NCBI GenBank assembly: GCA_023248215.1
Contig: JAHFEW010000006.1
Coordinates: forward strand, 1-64,000
Direction: 5' to 3'
DNA length: 64,000 nt
Source: Nitrospira sp.
GTDB lineage: Bacteria > Nitrospirota > Nitrospiria > Nitrospirales > Nitrospiraceae
The stretch's first letter is position 1, and the number at the start of each line of letters is the position of its first letter. The notes under the pieces are model-generated. The model did not search any database. It worked only from the letters and a program-made list of their open reading frames with translations, and had not been told where the DNA came from. Of the stretch, positions 25,164-34,556 are shown in pieces. Position numbers and translations under genes: made by a program.

Positions 25164-26734
25164 GCGGCTGTCCGTTGAGATGGCTCGTCGGGGAGCGCGG
25201 TCGCAGTGACCTTGCAATCGGCGAGGTTGCGGAGTCGCTCCCAGGGAATCACGGCACGGCCTCCGGTGCCTGCATGCAGTTTCTCCCAAGACTCCAAGAG
25301 ATTCAAGCAGGCATGGTCGATGTGCCATAGTTCATCCACGCGCACATCGATCTCCGCCATCGGCGGAGTTCGTTCGAGGGCCTGCGCCAGACGGGGGAGG
25401 CTCAGGAAGGTCGCGACTCCCGACAGTTCCAGGGTGAGTTTGCCGCTGTGCGGATCGTGCAGATAGGCGGTTTGCAACGATTGGGTGCGATAGAGCAGTT
25501 TTCCCACGGCCAACCCCAAGCCCAGGAGCACGCCGATCAAGAGATTAGTCGTCACGATCGCTACCATGGTCATCAGGTAGATGGCGACTTCGCTGAGTCC
25601 GTGCGGTTTGAGTTCTTTGATCGCCTGTACGTTCATGAGCTTGTAGCCGGTATAGACCAACACGGCGCCGAGGCTCGCGGTCGGGATGAGCCGGAGGACG
25701 AACGGCAGGAGCGACACGAACAACAGCAGCCACAGTCCGTGAAACACCGTGGCCATACGGGTTCGTCCGCCCGCTTGCACATTGGCCGCGCTGCGGACGA
25801 TGACGCCGGTCATGGGTAACACTCCGAGGAGACCGCAGAGGCTGTTGCCGACTCCATGGGCGAAGAGCTCACGGTTGTAGCGTGTGCGTGGGCCGGTATG
25901 GAGCTGGTCCACCGCGGTGGCGGACAGCAACGTCTCCACGCTGGCAATAAAGGCCAGGCCCAAGGCTTTGGCCCAAATCGAGATATCGAGGAGGTGTGTG
26001 ACGTCGTCGGCTTGAGGCAGGCTGATGACCCACAACAAATTGTCGCGGACTGAGACATGGCTCACCGGCAGGTGATGGAGGGCCACGACGGCAGTCGCCA
26101 CCGTGACACCCACCAGCATCGGCGGGATCAGACGGAGAGAGGTCGGCGCGAACTTCGTCCACAAGACGATGGTGGCGATCGTCAACAATCCGATCCAGGC
26201 CGCTTCGTGGTTGCTCGTGGCCGTATCGTTGCTGGTGAGCAGACTTTTCCAGATGGCGGCCGGAATGGTCGACAGGTTGGCCAGCCCGCTGCTCTGCGGC
26301 ACATCGTCGATCATGACGTGAAACTGGCTGGCGAGGAGGAGGAGCCCGATACCGCTCAGCATGCCGTGAATCACGGCCGGAGACACCGCGCGAAACCAGT
26401 GGCCGACCTTGAGCCAGGCGGCCAGAATCTGAATGACGCCGGCCAAGAGAATAATGATTCCGATGTGGTCCGGTCCGTGGACCTGCACCAGTTCCCAGAT
26501 CACGACCGTCATGCCGGCTGCCGGACCGCTGACCTGGAGGGGGCAGCCTGCCAGGAGGCCGACCAACAGCCCTCCGATGATGCCGGTGACAATTCCTTCG
26601 CCGGGCGGGACGCCGGATGCCACGGCGATGCCCATGCAGAGCGGCAAGGCGACCAGTACGACCACCACGGAGGCGAGCAGATCCTGCTTCAGATCTGCGA
26701 CACGAGGAAAGGAAAAGGATTGAGGCCAGGCCAT
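25160..26734 (-). CDS. SulP family anion transporter
   Basis: 524 residues. SulP-type transporter: DLLASVVVVLVALPLCMGIA, VSGPAAGMTVVIWELV, SVETLLSATAVDQLHTGPRT and LPMTGVIVRSAANVQAGGRT, then a C-terminal STAS-like domain (about residues 425-515, YLHDPHSGKLTLELSGVATF onward). SulP members carry sulfate, bicarbonate or other anions, often with Na+ or H+. With the DAB operon in the same window, bicarbonate is a possible cargo, but no residue here decides it. About 11-12 spans, inner membrane. Confidence 0.9.
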   Translation of the reverse strand: MAWPQSFSFPRVADLKQDLLASVVVVLVALPLCMGIAVASGVPPGEGIVTGIIGGLLVGLLAGCPLQVSGPAAGMTVVIWELVQVHGPDHIGIIILLAGVIQILAAWLKVGHWFRAVSPAVIHGMLSGIGLLLLASQFHVMIDDVPQSSGLANLSTIPAAIWKSLLTSNDTATSNHEAAWIGLLTIATIVLWTKFAPTSLRLIPPMLVGVTVATAVVALHHLPVSHVSVRDNLLWVISLPQADDVTHLLDISIWAKALGLAFIASVETLLSATAVDQLHTGPRTRYNRELFAHGVGNSLCGLLGVLPMTGVIVRSAANVQAGGRTRMATVFHGLWLLLFVSLLPFVLRLIPTASLGAVLVYTGYKLMNVQAIKELKPHGLSEVAIYLMTMVAIVTTNLLIGVLLGLGLAVGKLLYRTQSLQTAYLHDPHSGKLTLELSGVATFLSLPRLAQALERTPPMAEIDVRVDELWHIDHACLNLLESWEKLHAGTGGRAVIPWERLRNLADCKVTATALPDEPSQRTAA

Positions 26735-26860
26735 AGGGAGGGGCGCGTGACATCGAGTACGGCCCCGAGCCTACCCTATCAAACCGGAGAAGGACTCCCA
26801 AATGGAATGCGAGTTCGTGCAGGGCCGGTCTCGACGGCGTGGTGCGCCGAGGCCGTGACC

Positions 26861-27172
26861 CTATCGCGCCTCTTGTTCGCGTATGCCGTACCGGGGAGAC
26901 GTAATGGCTTCGCTGCGACAGCGGGGACAACGGCTGGGTCTGGTGAGTCTGGTACGGTCACGAAAGGCGAAGGCGCAGTCCTGACATTCCGACGGTTCGA
27001 GCAGGAACGTACGCGACGGATCGCGGGCGATGGTTTTCACGATATGCGTCAGATGGTCTTCCACTTGACGCTCCGGCATCCCCAGGAGTTGGGCCAGCTG
27101 GTGCGAGGACAACAATGTGCCGGTCAGCAGTTCGATGATCCGCCGGCGGGGAGTCTGTTCTGGGGGTAACAT
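26861..27172 (-). CDS. HTH plus zinc-ribbon predicted regulator (COG3357-like)
   Basis: 103 residues. N-terminal winged-HTH (RRIIELLTGTLLSSHQLAQL, LGMPERQVEDHLTHI), then a C-terminal zinc ribbon with CQDC and CPRC pairs. This architecture matches the COG3357 group, common in archaea and in some deep-branching bacteria. It is probably a DNA-binding regulator. Divergent from tldD (114 bp between starts) and 126 bp upstream of the SulP gene on the same strand. Confidence 0.75.
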   Translation of the reverse strand: MLPPEQTPRRRIIELLTGTLLSSHQLAQLLGMPERQVEDHLTHIVKTIARDPSRTFLLEPSECQDCAFAFRDRTRLTRPSRCPRCRSEAITSPRYGIREQEAR

Positions 27173-27286
27173 ACGGCGGTCATCATAAGAGAATGGCTTG
27201 CCAATGAAAATGCAGGAAGAGGCCGCTGCGATCTTGCTATACTAGGCCGGACTTCTTGTGTGTTCCTCCGCAACGAAAGAGAGGCT

Positions 27287-28744
27287 ATGAGCGAACCGCT
27301 GTGGGACGAGTTGGCCGAGCTGGCGCTGACTCGTGTGCGCGCGGCCGGGGTGGAGTATGCCGACATCCGGCTGCTCGACACGACGACGCGTACCATCAGC
27401 GGGGAAGACCGGCGCATCGCGCACATTGGGGACAGCTCCGACCGCGGGTTCGGCATTCGAGTGCTGCACCGCGGCGCGTGGGGATTCGCGGCGAGTTCCA
27501 TTCTCTCGCTCGAAGAGATTCCTCGCGTGGCTGATCTGGCCGTAGAGATTGCGAAGGGATCGGCCTCCCTGGCGATCGAAAAGGTGCGCCTGGCGCCTGA
27601 GCCGGTGCATCGCGATCGCGTCATCACCCCCTGCCGCCTGGATCCCTTTGCGGTTCCCTTAGAGGAACAGACATCGCTGCTCCTGAGCACGATGGACTCG
27701 ATCCAGCGGCACCCGGGCGTGGTCAGGAGTCATGCCAGCCTCTGGGCGCAACGCGATCGCAAACTGTTCGTCTCCACCGAAGGCTCCCATCTTGAGTTTA
27801 CCCTGCTGGCGATCCAAGGCGACTGTACCGCCACGGCGGTCCACGACGGACGCTTTGCCACCCGCTCCTTCAACAGCCCGCATTTGCGTATGGGCTATGA
27901 ACTGATTCGGGAGACCGACTTCGTCCGCGAAGGGGCGCGGATCGCCGCCCAAGCGGTAGAGAAGGTGCAGGCCCCCGCGGTCGAGGCTGGGCGGTACGAC
28001 CTGGTTCTCGATCCGGAGCACCTCGCGCTGACGATGCACGAGTCCTGCGGACATCCCAGCGAATTGGATCGGGCGCTCGGCTACGAAGCCAACTACGCCG
28101 GCACCAGTTTCTTGACGCCGGACAAGCGTGGGACCTATCGCTACGGCTCGTCCCATGTGAACCTGGTGGCCGACAACACCGAACCGGAAACTCTGGCGGC
28201 GACGGGGTACGACGACGACGGGGTGAGTTGCCAGAAGTGGGACATCGTGCGGGAGGGGGTCTTTGTCGGGTACTGCACGAATCGTGAGGTGGCGCCGAGA
28301 ATCAAAGATGAGCGTTCACGCGGGTCGAACCGAGCCGACAGTTGGGGCAGCGTACCGATGGTTCGGATTGCGAACATCGGGCTTGAACCAGGTACGGCGA
28401 CCGTCGATGAGCTTCTAGCCGGTGTGAAGCGCGGGATTTATATTGAGGGCCACGGGTCGTACAGCATTGATCAGCGGCGTTATAACTTTCAGTTTGGCGG
28501 CGATGCGTTCTGGCTGGTCGAAAACGGCCGTCGTACCCACATGTTGCGCGATGTGATCTATCACGGCATCACGCCGGAGTTTTGGGGCCGGTGCGACGGA
28601 GTCGCCGACCGCTCCCATCGACGGCGTTATGGATTCATCACCTGCGGCAAGGGCCAGCCGGGCCAATCGGGCTGGATGACCCACGCGGCGTCCCACGCTC
28701 GGTTCCGACGCGTCGACGTGATTACGGGACAAGCCAAGGAATGA
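27287..28744 (+). CDS. tldD: Metalloprotease TldD
   Basis: About 485 residues. TldD is the catalytic half of the TldD/TldE metalloprotease that trims RiPP precursors (for example microcin B17) and other unfolded peptides. The zinc motif HEXXXH is present as H251-E-S-C-G-H256 in LTMHESCGHPSELDRALGYE. ATG at 27287 follows AAAGAGAGG. It ends in an ATGA overlap with the PmbA/TldE gene. No RiPP biosynthetic genes are evident in the window. Confidence 0.94.
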   Translation: MSEPLWDELAELALTRVRAAGVEYADIRLLDTTTRTISGEDRRIAHIGDSSDRGFGIRVLHRGAWGFAASSILSLEEIPRVADLAVEIAKGSASLAIEKVRLAPEPVHRDRVITPCRLDPFAVPLEEQTSLLLSTMDSIQRHPGVVRSHASLWAQRDRKLFVSTEGSHLEFTLLAIQGDCTATAVHDGRFATRSFNSPHLRMGYELIRETDFVREGARIAAQAVEKVQAPAVEAGRYDLVLDPEHLALTMHESCGHPSELDRALGYEANYAGTSFLTPDKRGTYRYGSSHVNLVADNTEPETLAATGYDDDGVSCQKWDIVREGVFVGYCTNREVAPRIKDERSRGSNRADSWGSVPMVRIANIGLEPGTATVDELLAGVKRGIYIEGHGSYSIDQRRYNFQFGGDAFWLVENGRRTHMLRDVIYHGITPEFWGRCDGVADRSHRRRYGFITCGKGQPGQSGWMTHAASHARFRRVDVITGQAKE

Positions 28745-30087
28745 CTTCGCCGATCACCACATCGTGGCCCAAGTTGACGAGTCTCCAGGAGTTCGATTTC
28801 CTAACCGATCTCGTGATGAGCCATTCGACGGGCGACCACACCTTCCTGTCGTTGCGCGATGTGCATGGCGGCACGACCCGCTTTGCGAACAATCAGGTCG
28901 TGCAGAACGTGAACCAGCGTCGCGGGACCCTGTCCATCACCGTGGCCTTCGGGCGGCAACATGGTACCGCGACCACCACCGATTTCACCGCCGGATCGGT
29001 GCGGGAGACCCTCAAACAAGCTGAGCGTCTCGCTCGCGTCTCGCCGGAAGACCCGGAGTATCTGCCGCCCGTCGGGGCCCAGTCCTATCTATTGCTGCCG
29101 ACGTTTCGTCCTGAAACGAGCGCCGCTGGTCCCGCGCGGCGGCTCGACTATGCCCGTGAAGCGATCGGACAATGCAAGATGGAGAATTTGAACGCTGCCG
29201 GGACGGTGTCGTCAAACGTCGCGGTGGTGGGGTTGGCGGCCGATACCGGACTATCGGCATACGAGGAGCGTACCGAGGGACGGTTCAGCCTGACGGTGCA
29301 AGCCGGCGAAGCCACCGGCTGGTCGGCGGCAGCCCATCGGTCCATCGATCACCTGCATGTTCAGGAGCGCACGCTGGCAGCCATCAACAAGGCGAAGCGA
29401 GGCGCGGACGAACCGCAGGAATTGCCGCCTGGGCGGTATACCGTCATCCTCGAACCGGCAGCCGTCGCGGGCCTCCTGAGCTGGATGATCTGGATGCTCG
29501 ATGCGAAATCATTCTACAAGGGGACGAGCCCCTTCAGCGGAAAGCTGGGCACGCGGATTCTCGACCGACGACTGTCCTTGCTCAATCAGCCGGACCATGC
29601 GGATCTTCTTGGGAATGGATTTACGAGTGAGGGACTTCCTGTGATCGGGTCCGACTGGATCGAGGCGGGTGTGCTGACGCAGCTGTTACATGATCGGTAT
29701 ACCGCGCAGGAACATCATGTCGATCCCCTGACGACGCTGGAGTCCCCCTGTTTGTCGGGAGAACGCCCCCTGGGTACGCGGGTCGACGATCTCATCCGTA
29801 CGACACAACGGGGTATCCTGGTGACGAATTTCTGGTACATCCGTCCCGTCAATCCGTCCGACCTGACGCTGACCGGGATGACCCGGGACGGAACCTTTTT
29901 GATCGAGAATGGCGAGATCGTGTCGGCCGTGCGGAACTTCCGGTTTCATGACAGCCCGCTACGCGCCTTCAACCATGTGGATGCCTACACGACGCCGGCG
30001 GAAGCAGTGACATCGGAAACCGGCAAGGCTTTGGTGCCGGCCATGCGGCTCCACGATTTCAACTTCTCGAGTGTCACCCGCTTCTAG
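28741..30087 (+). CDS. pmbA: TldE/PmbA, non-catalytic partner of TldD
   Basis: About 448 residues, TldD/PmbA family without the HEXXXH motif, as expected for the partner subunit. Family blocks include RFANNQVVQNVNQRRGTLSI, FYKGTSPFSGKLGTRILDRR and GILVTNFWYIRPVNPSDLTL. The start is ATG at 28741, overlapping the tldD stop by 4 bp. It forms a heterodimer with TldD. Confidence 0.92.
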   Translation: MTSPITTSWPKLTSLQEFDFLTDLVMSHSTGDHTFLSLRDVHGGTTRFANNQVVQNVNQRRGTLSITVAFGRQHGTATTTDFTAGSVRETLKQAERLARVSPEDPEYLPPVGAQSYLLLPTFRPETSAAGPARRLDYAREAIGQCKMENLNAAGTVSSNVAVVGLAADTGLSAYEERTEGRFSLTVQAGEATGWSAAAHRSIDHLHVQERTLAAINKAKRGADEPQELPPGRYTVILEPAAVAGLLSWMIWMLDAKSFYKGTSPFSGKLGTRILDRRLSLLNQPDHADLLGNGFTSEGLPVIGSDWIEAGVLTQLLHDRYTAQEHHVDPLTTLESPCLSGERPLGTRVDDLIRTTQRGILVTNFWYIRPVNPSDLTLTGMTRDGTFLIENGEIVSAVRNFRFHDSPLRAFNHVDAYTTPAEAVTSETGKALVPAMRLHDFNFSSVTRF

Positions 30088-30238
30088 CGCGCCCCGCTTG
30101 CGTCCACCGGCAGGGTCGAACCCTGGTTGCGTTGCCGGCCACCTGGGTGGCGAAAAAACCCTGCTGGGACCATTGACTAGGACCATGGGAAAGAGTAATG
30201 AATAAAAGAGGTTCCACCGATAAGACCATGGTTCATGT

Positions 30239-30940
30239 ATGACGCGGAAACAGCAGCGTTTAGCCGAAAAGCCGGTTAATCTCCTAACCCTCGCTCCCGA
30301 CAAAGGTGAGAAGGGTGGGGTCAATCCATTTGCGCCTTCGCCGTTGCGCGCCACGATCAGCAAGGTCTTCGTCAAACTGGAGGATCTCACCGAGCGCTTT
30401 GAAGATTGGTGCCAGTACGGACCCTCTGAAGAGCGGGCAGTGCAACCGCTGGGGCAGCGGGTGTCGAAGTGGCTGGGAGCTCCAGTGGCCCGGCATGCCG
30501 AGGAGGCTTCCCAGGCCGAATGCGGGTTGGTGCCCGCTCGACGATGGGAAGGCTCGGTCGGGGAGGTGATTTTCCGGCTGCGGGACCGGGCAGGCTACGT
30601 GCAGCGCGTATTGACGGCCCAAGCCCGCGAACTCAAGGAATGGGTGATGCAACAGACCCAATCCACCCAAGCCGAGGTCGATCAGCTCCGGGAACAGGTT
30701 TCTATCCAACAGGCGCAGGTCGAGGACCTCACGGCGCAACTTCAAGACCTGCGTGCCCTGGTGACCTCACAACAGCAGGTGTTGATGTATATGGGCAAGG
30801 ACATGGATCTGGCTCAGCCTCCCGGGCTTGAGCTCTCCCTTGTTCCGCCTCGCTCGCTCCCCTATCGTGACAAGAAATCGTCGAGAGACCGGCGGGACGC
30901 CGCTGCTGAAGCAACCCAGACTCCCTACCTCAACGCGTAA
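30239..30940 (+). CDS. Coiled-coil protein, unknown
   Basis: 233 residues. No family recognised. A long helical segment with heptad pattern (residues about 125-180, QTQSTQAEVDQLREQVSIQQ, VEDLTAQLQDLRAL) predicts a coiled coil; both ends are basic and disordered. It lies 150 bp after pmbA and is followed by repeat copy C. No signal peptide. It could be a phasin-like or structural protein; nothing decides this. Confidence 0.65.
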   Translation: MTRKQQRLAEKPVNLLTLAPDKGEKGGVNPFAPSPLRATISKVFVKLEDLTERFEDWCQYGPSEERAVQPLGQRVSKWLGAPVARHAEEASQAECGLVPARRWEGSVGEVIFRLRDRAGYVQRVLTAQARELKEWVMQQTQSTQAEVDQLREQVSIQQAQVEDLTAQLQDLRALVTSQQQVLMYMGKDMDLAQPPGLELSLVPPRSLPYRDKKSSRDRRDAAAEATQTPYLNA

Positions 30941-30956
30941 TCTCCGCAGATCCAGC

Positions 30957-31189
30957 AGGATGCTGAAAAAGTCCGCCAGCTTTGTTCTCGCATCGGTCAG
31001 ACCCTCAACGTACCCCCAGGGGAAAAGAGTCTGTCCCGGCAGGCGCGGGGCGGGCGGGTAAGAATGTGACGCCTCGGCCCGGGACACGGCCGGCTCACCG
31101 TCTCGCCGGCCTGCGCAGACTTGACGCTCTTTATTCATCGCGTCGCGCACCTCGCTGCGGCCGCGCTGGACGGCCATTTTGAGCATCCT
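30957..31189. repeat. Dispersed repeat, copy C (long form)
   Basis: 233 bp bounded by aggatgctgaaaaagtccgcc and cattttgagcatcct. The left half matches copies A, B and D (CCAGCTTTGTTCTCGCATCG). The centre carries an extra block also present in copy D: GAGTCTGTCCCGGCAGGCGC and GACACGGCCGGCTCACCG. It lies 17 bp after the coiled-coil gene stop. Confidence 0.82.
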
Positions 31190-31504
31190 GCATGTGGACT
31201 TCTCGTGAACGCATACCGTCGAGCAGAGGGTCTCCGGTCTCTAAAATAGGTTTTGAACAGTCCTTGCCGGTTCCCTGGCATCAGGTTTTTCTGGGCGCAT
31301 CGAATACCGAAACCGCCAACGAACCCATCCGGTTGACTCGGGCCGTTCCCTCCACATCATCTCTTGTCTCGGCTCTCCGACTAGCATCTTCTCGACGGGA
31401 CTGCTAATTTGTGCCGTTATGTGCGGCGGTTGAGTCGCCAGAGGGTGATGGCCTCGATGGTCTTCAATGTCCACAGTCGACAACAAAGGTCAGGAGCGTG
31501 GTCG
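31190..31504. other. 315-bp region without a gene
   Basis: Between repeat copy C and the TPR gene. Short frames are present but none has good composition or a ribosome site. The TPR frame itself extends upstream to 31409 without a signal-peptide-like start there. Nothing else is seen. Confidence 0.4.
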
Positions 31505-33139
31505 ATGGTGAGCGGGAGATACGCAAGAGCGGTAATTCACGGCTTGATGGTCGCAGGGTTGTCTCTGCCTGTTTCTATCGGAGTGGTTTGGGCGGAGGCG
31601 ACGCTGTTCGACAATCTCGGCACGGTGCATCACGAGATCACGACGACGTCCGAACGTGCGCAGAAGTTTTTTGATCAGGGACTCAGGCTGGTCTACGCCT
31701 TCAATCATGAGGAAGCCATGACCGCATTCATCGAGGCGTCCCGCCTCGATCCTGATGCTCCCATGCCCTATTGGGGTGTGGCGTTGAGCTTGGGGCCGAA
31801 CATTAATGCGGCCATGGATCCGAAAATGGAGCCACGTGCCGTTGAAGCCGTCAACAAGGCCACGATGCGTCTGGCGCAGGCCACTCCCAGGGAGCGGTCC
31901 TACGTGGAGGCCCTCGCCACGCGTTATTCACTCAAAAAGTCTGTGACCAGGCGGGCGAAGGACGAAGCCTATGCCAAAGCCATGCGTCGCCTCGCGCGAG
32001 AGTATTCCGATGATGTGGATGCGGCGACCTTGTCGGCGGAAGCACTGATGCTTCTCCGGCCCTGGGACTATTGGCGGGCGGATGGGCGACCCCAACCGGG
32101 AACGGACGAGCTCGTGGCGACGTTGGAAGCGGCGCTGCAGCGAAACCCGAATCACCCGGGAGCCTGCCACTACTACATTCACGCCGTAGAAGCGTCGCGT
32201 GAACCTCAGCGAGCGCTCGACTGTGCAAAACGATTGCCATCCCTCATGCCGGGCGCCGGACATCTCGTGCATATGCCGGCGCATATTTACATGCGTCTGG
32301 GTCTCTATCAGGAGGCGTCTGAGCGCAACGCCATGGCTGCGACGGTGGACCACGAGTATCTGGCCCGCCATCCGCTGGAGGGCAATTACGCGACGGGGTA
32401 TTATGCGCACAACCTCCATTTTCTGAATGCTTCGTTGATGATGGAAGGGCGGAGCGCGGAAGCTCTGCAAGCCGGGCGGGATCTCCTGGCGAAGGTTTCG
32501 AGTGAAGAGGTGGCCAAGGAGCCGTCACTGGAATGGTATGCGCCGACCTTGTTGTTGACGCAGGCTCGGTTCGGTCACTGGAACGACCTGATCCGTCAAC
32601 CTCCGCCTCCCAAAGGACTGCGGCTCACCACCGGCCTCTGGCACTACGTGCGCGGCTTGGCGTTCGCCGCGACGACACGGTTCGGGAGTGCCGAGGGTGA
32701 ATTGTCGAATCTCAGAAAGGCCTTGAAGCCGTTTGCCAGGGCGAGGACGGCGGAAGCCAAAACGAGTCGCGCCATCTTGAAGGTAGCTGAACGGGTGTTG
32801 GTCGGGGAACTGGCGGCAAGGCGCGGGCAGTACGACGCCGGCATTCAGGCCTTGCGCGAGGCCCTGCAGCTGGAGGCCGCATTGCCTTACAGCGAGCCAC
32901 CCTTCTGGTTTCAGCCGGTTCGCCACAATCTGGGAGCGGTACTTTTGCTGGCGGGGCGTCCGGGTGAAGCCGAATCAGTCTACCGCGAAGATTTGCGCCT
33001 CAATCCCGAGAACGGGTGGGCGCTGCAAGGACTCGTCCAAAGCCTGCGAGCACAGAACAAGGACGCAGCACAGGAAGAAACCCGGTTTCGTGCCGCCTGG
33101 GTGCGGGCTGATGTCATGTTACTGGGGTCTCGATTTTAA
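31505..33139 (+). CDS. Exported TPR-repeat protein, unknown
   Basis: About 545 residues. N-terminal signal peptide (ARAVIHGLMVAGLSLPVSIG, cleaved after VVWA). Many TPR-like helix pairs follow, such as FDQGLRLVYAFNHEEAMTAF and AGRPGEAESVYREDLRLNPE. The FNHEEAMTAF, PGACHYYIHAVEASREPQRA and HIYMRLGLYQEASE blocks define a widespread but uncharacterised periplasmic TPR family. ATG at 31505 follows AGGAG by 10 bases; earlier in-frame starts add basic sequence with no signal. Likely a periplasmic scaffold. Confidence 0.8.
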   Translation: MVSGRYARAVIHGLMVAGLSLPVSIGVVWAEATLFDNLGTVHHEITTTSERAQKFFDQGLRLVYAFNHEEAMTAFIEASRLDPDAPMPYWGVALSLGPNINAAMDPKMEPRAVEAVNKATMRLAQATPRERSYVEALATRYSLKKSVTRRAKDEAYAKAMRRLAREYSDDVDAATLSAEALMLLRPWDYWRADGRPQPGTDELVATLEAALQRNPNHPGACHYYIHAVEASREPQRALDCAKRLPSLMPGAGHLVHMPAHIYMRLGLYQEASERNAMAATVDHEYLARHPLEGNYATGYYAHNLHFLNASLMMEGRSAEALQAGRDLLAKVSSEEVAKEPSLEWYAPTLLLTQARFGHWNDLIRQPPPPKGLRLTTGLWHYVRGLAFAATTRFGSAEGELSNLRKALKPFARARTAEAKTSRAILKVAERVLVGELAARRGQYDAGIQALREALQLEAALPYSEPPFWFQPVRHNLGAVLLLAGRPGEAESVYREDLRLNPENGWALQGLVQSLRAQNKDAAQEETRFRAAWVRADVMLLGSRF

Positions 33140-33197
33140 GGGAGCCGCGGCTTCTCGGCTCCGGAGCTCGCTCATGGTGCCCAACAAAGGACGAGAG

Positions 33198-34013
33198 ATG
33201 CTGAAGACGGATTATGTGTTCCACGCAGTGGAAGAGCCGCGCGAACTCGAGCGGTTGCAGATGCTTGAGCGGATTTTCGATCCCGGCACGCAACGCCGGA
33301 TGCTGGCGACCGGCCTGACGACCGGGTGGCATTGTTTGGAAGTGGGGGCTGGGGCCGGGTCTATCGTTCGGTGGTTGGAACAGCGGGTCGGTCCCTCGGG
33401 GAAGGTGGTCGCGCTCGACAGCAACCCGCGCTTCTTGCGGAACAGCGGCAGCTCGACCATCGAAATTCTCCAGGGGGATATCTGTGACATGGAACTCCCG
33501 CCGGCAACGTTTGATCTGGTACATGCGCGGTATGTCATGATTCACATTGCGGAGTATCGGACGGCGTTTGAGCGCATGCTGCGCTGCGTCAAACCAGGTG
33601 GTTGGGTGGTCATCGAAGAGCCTGATTTCGAAGGGGCGCGGGCGGTAACCGGCCCGGATGAAGCCCGGGCGGCTTTCGGACGTGTCACGGCCGCCATTGA
33701 ACGAATGTTCACGTCCATTGGAATGGACTATGCTCTGGGAGCGAAGTTGCCCGCGCTGTTCCAACATCATCACCTGAGCCAACTGACGGTGGAACATGAG
33801 GGGCATCTGTCGGCCGGGGGCGGGTTGATTCCACAGCTGATGAGGCTGTCCGCCAAACAACTTCGGATCAAGTATGTGGCGACGGGGATGGTCGCGGACA
33901 CCGATATCGATCTGTACTGCCGGTTGGCCGATGATCCGGAGGCCTGGGCCATTTATTACGCGACCGTGGCGGTGAGTGGTTGGTGGCAGCCGCAGTGTGG
34001 CGGGCGAATGTAA
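33198..34013 (+). CDS. SAM-dependent methyltransferase, class I
   Basis: About 271 residues. Motif I LEVGAGAGSIVRWLEQRVG, motif II VVALDSNPRFL, motif IV FDLVHARYVMIHIAEYRTAF and CVKPGGWVVIEEPDFE. The C-terminal half is longer than minimal methyltransferases. ATG at 33198 follows AAAGGACGAGAG; an in-frame ATG at 33174 is an alternative. Substrate unknown. The next gene begins right after it. Confidence 0.85.
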   Translation: MLKTDYVFHAVEEPRELERLQMLERIFDPGTQRRMLATGLTTGWHCLEVGAGAGSIVRWLEQRVGPSGKVVALDSNPRFLRNSGSSTIEILQGDICDMELPPATFDLVHARYVMIHIAEYRTAFERMLRCVKPGGWVVIEEPDFEGARAVTGPDEARAAFGRVTAAIERMFTSIGMDYALGAKLPALFQHHHLSQLTVEHEGHLSAGGGLIPQLMRLSAKQLRIKYVATGMVADTDIDLYCRLADDPEAWAIYYATVAVSGWWQPQCGGRM

Positions 34014-34021
34014 GGATGGGC

Positions 34022-34555
34022 ATGCGATACGTTGTGGGCGTCATGGGTCCCGCCAAGGCCAGAAAAAAAGATATCGACAATGCCCGCGTGCTTGGTGAGT
34101 TGATCGCACGGCGGGAGTGGGTGGTGCTGACCGGCGGTCGCGATGTGGGGGTGATGGACGCGGCCTCTCAAGGCGCCAAGCGAGTCCCCGGTAGCTTGAC
34201 GATCGGTGTGCTCCCGTCAGCTCGGGAACGCGTGTCCAAATATGTCGATTTGGCGATCATCACCGAAATGGGCAATGCCCGAAACAACGTCAATGTCATG
34301 TCCAGTAATGTGGTAGTGGCGTGCGGTTTGACGGGGGCTGGAACCGTTTCGGAGGTGGCACTCGCGCTGAAAGCGGGGAAACCGGTTATCTTGGTGGGGG
34401 CCACACCGGCTGAAGAAAAGTTTTTCAAGAAACTGGGGGGCCGGTTAATTGCCGCCGTAGAAAACCCGGAAGAGGCCATTACGCTCATGATGAAGCAATT
34501 CGAACAGCAGCAACCTGATTTGGTTCAGGGGGCACGGTCCTGGGGAGGTGTGTAG
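34022..34555 (+). CDS. SLOG / LOG-like nucleotide-binding protein
   Basis: About 177 residues, Rossmann-like SLOG fold: MRYVVGVMGPAKARKKDIDN at the start, VVLTGGRDVGVMDAASQGAK, VVVACGLTGAGTVSEVALAL. It matches the group around TIGR00725, relatives of lysine decarboxylase-like / LOG proteins that bind nucleotide-like ligands. ATG at 34022 has AAGGA five bases upstream; ATG at 34016 is also possible. It follows the methyltransferase closely and precedes repeat copy D by 1 bp. Confidence 0.8.
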   Translation: MRYVVGVMGPAKARKKDIDNARVLGELIARREWVVLTGGRDVGVMDAASQGAKRVPGSLTIGVLPSARERVSKYVDLAIITEMGNARNNVNVMSSNVVVACGLTGAGTVSEVALALKAGKPVILVGATPAEEKFFKKLGGRLIAAVENPEEAITLMMKQFEQQQPDLVQGARSWGGV

Positions 34556-34556
34556 A

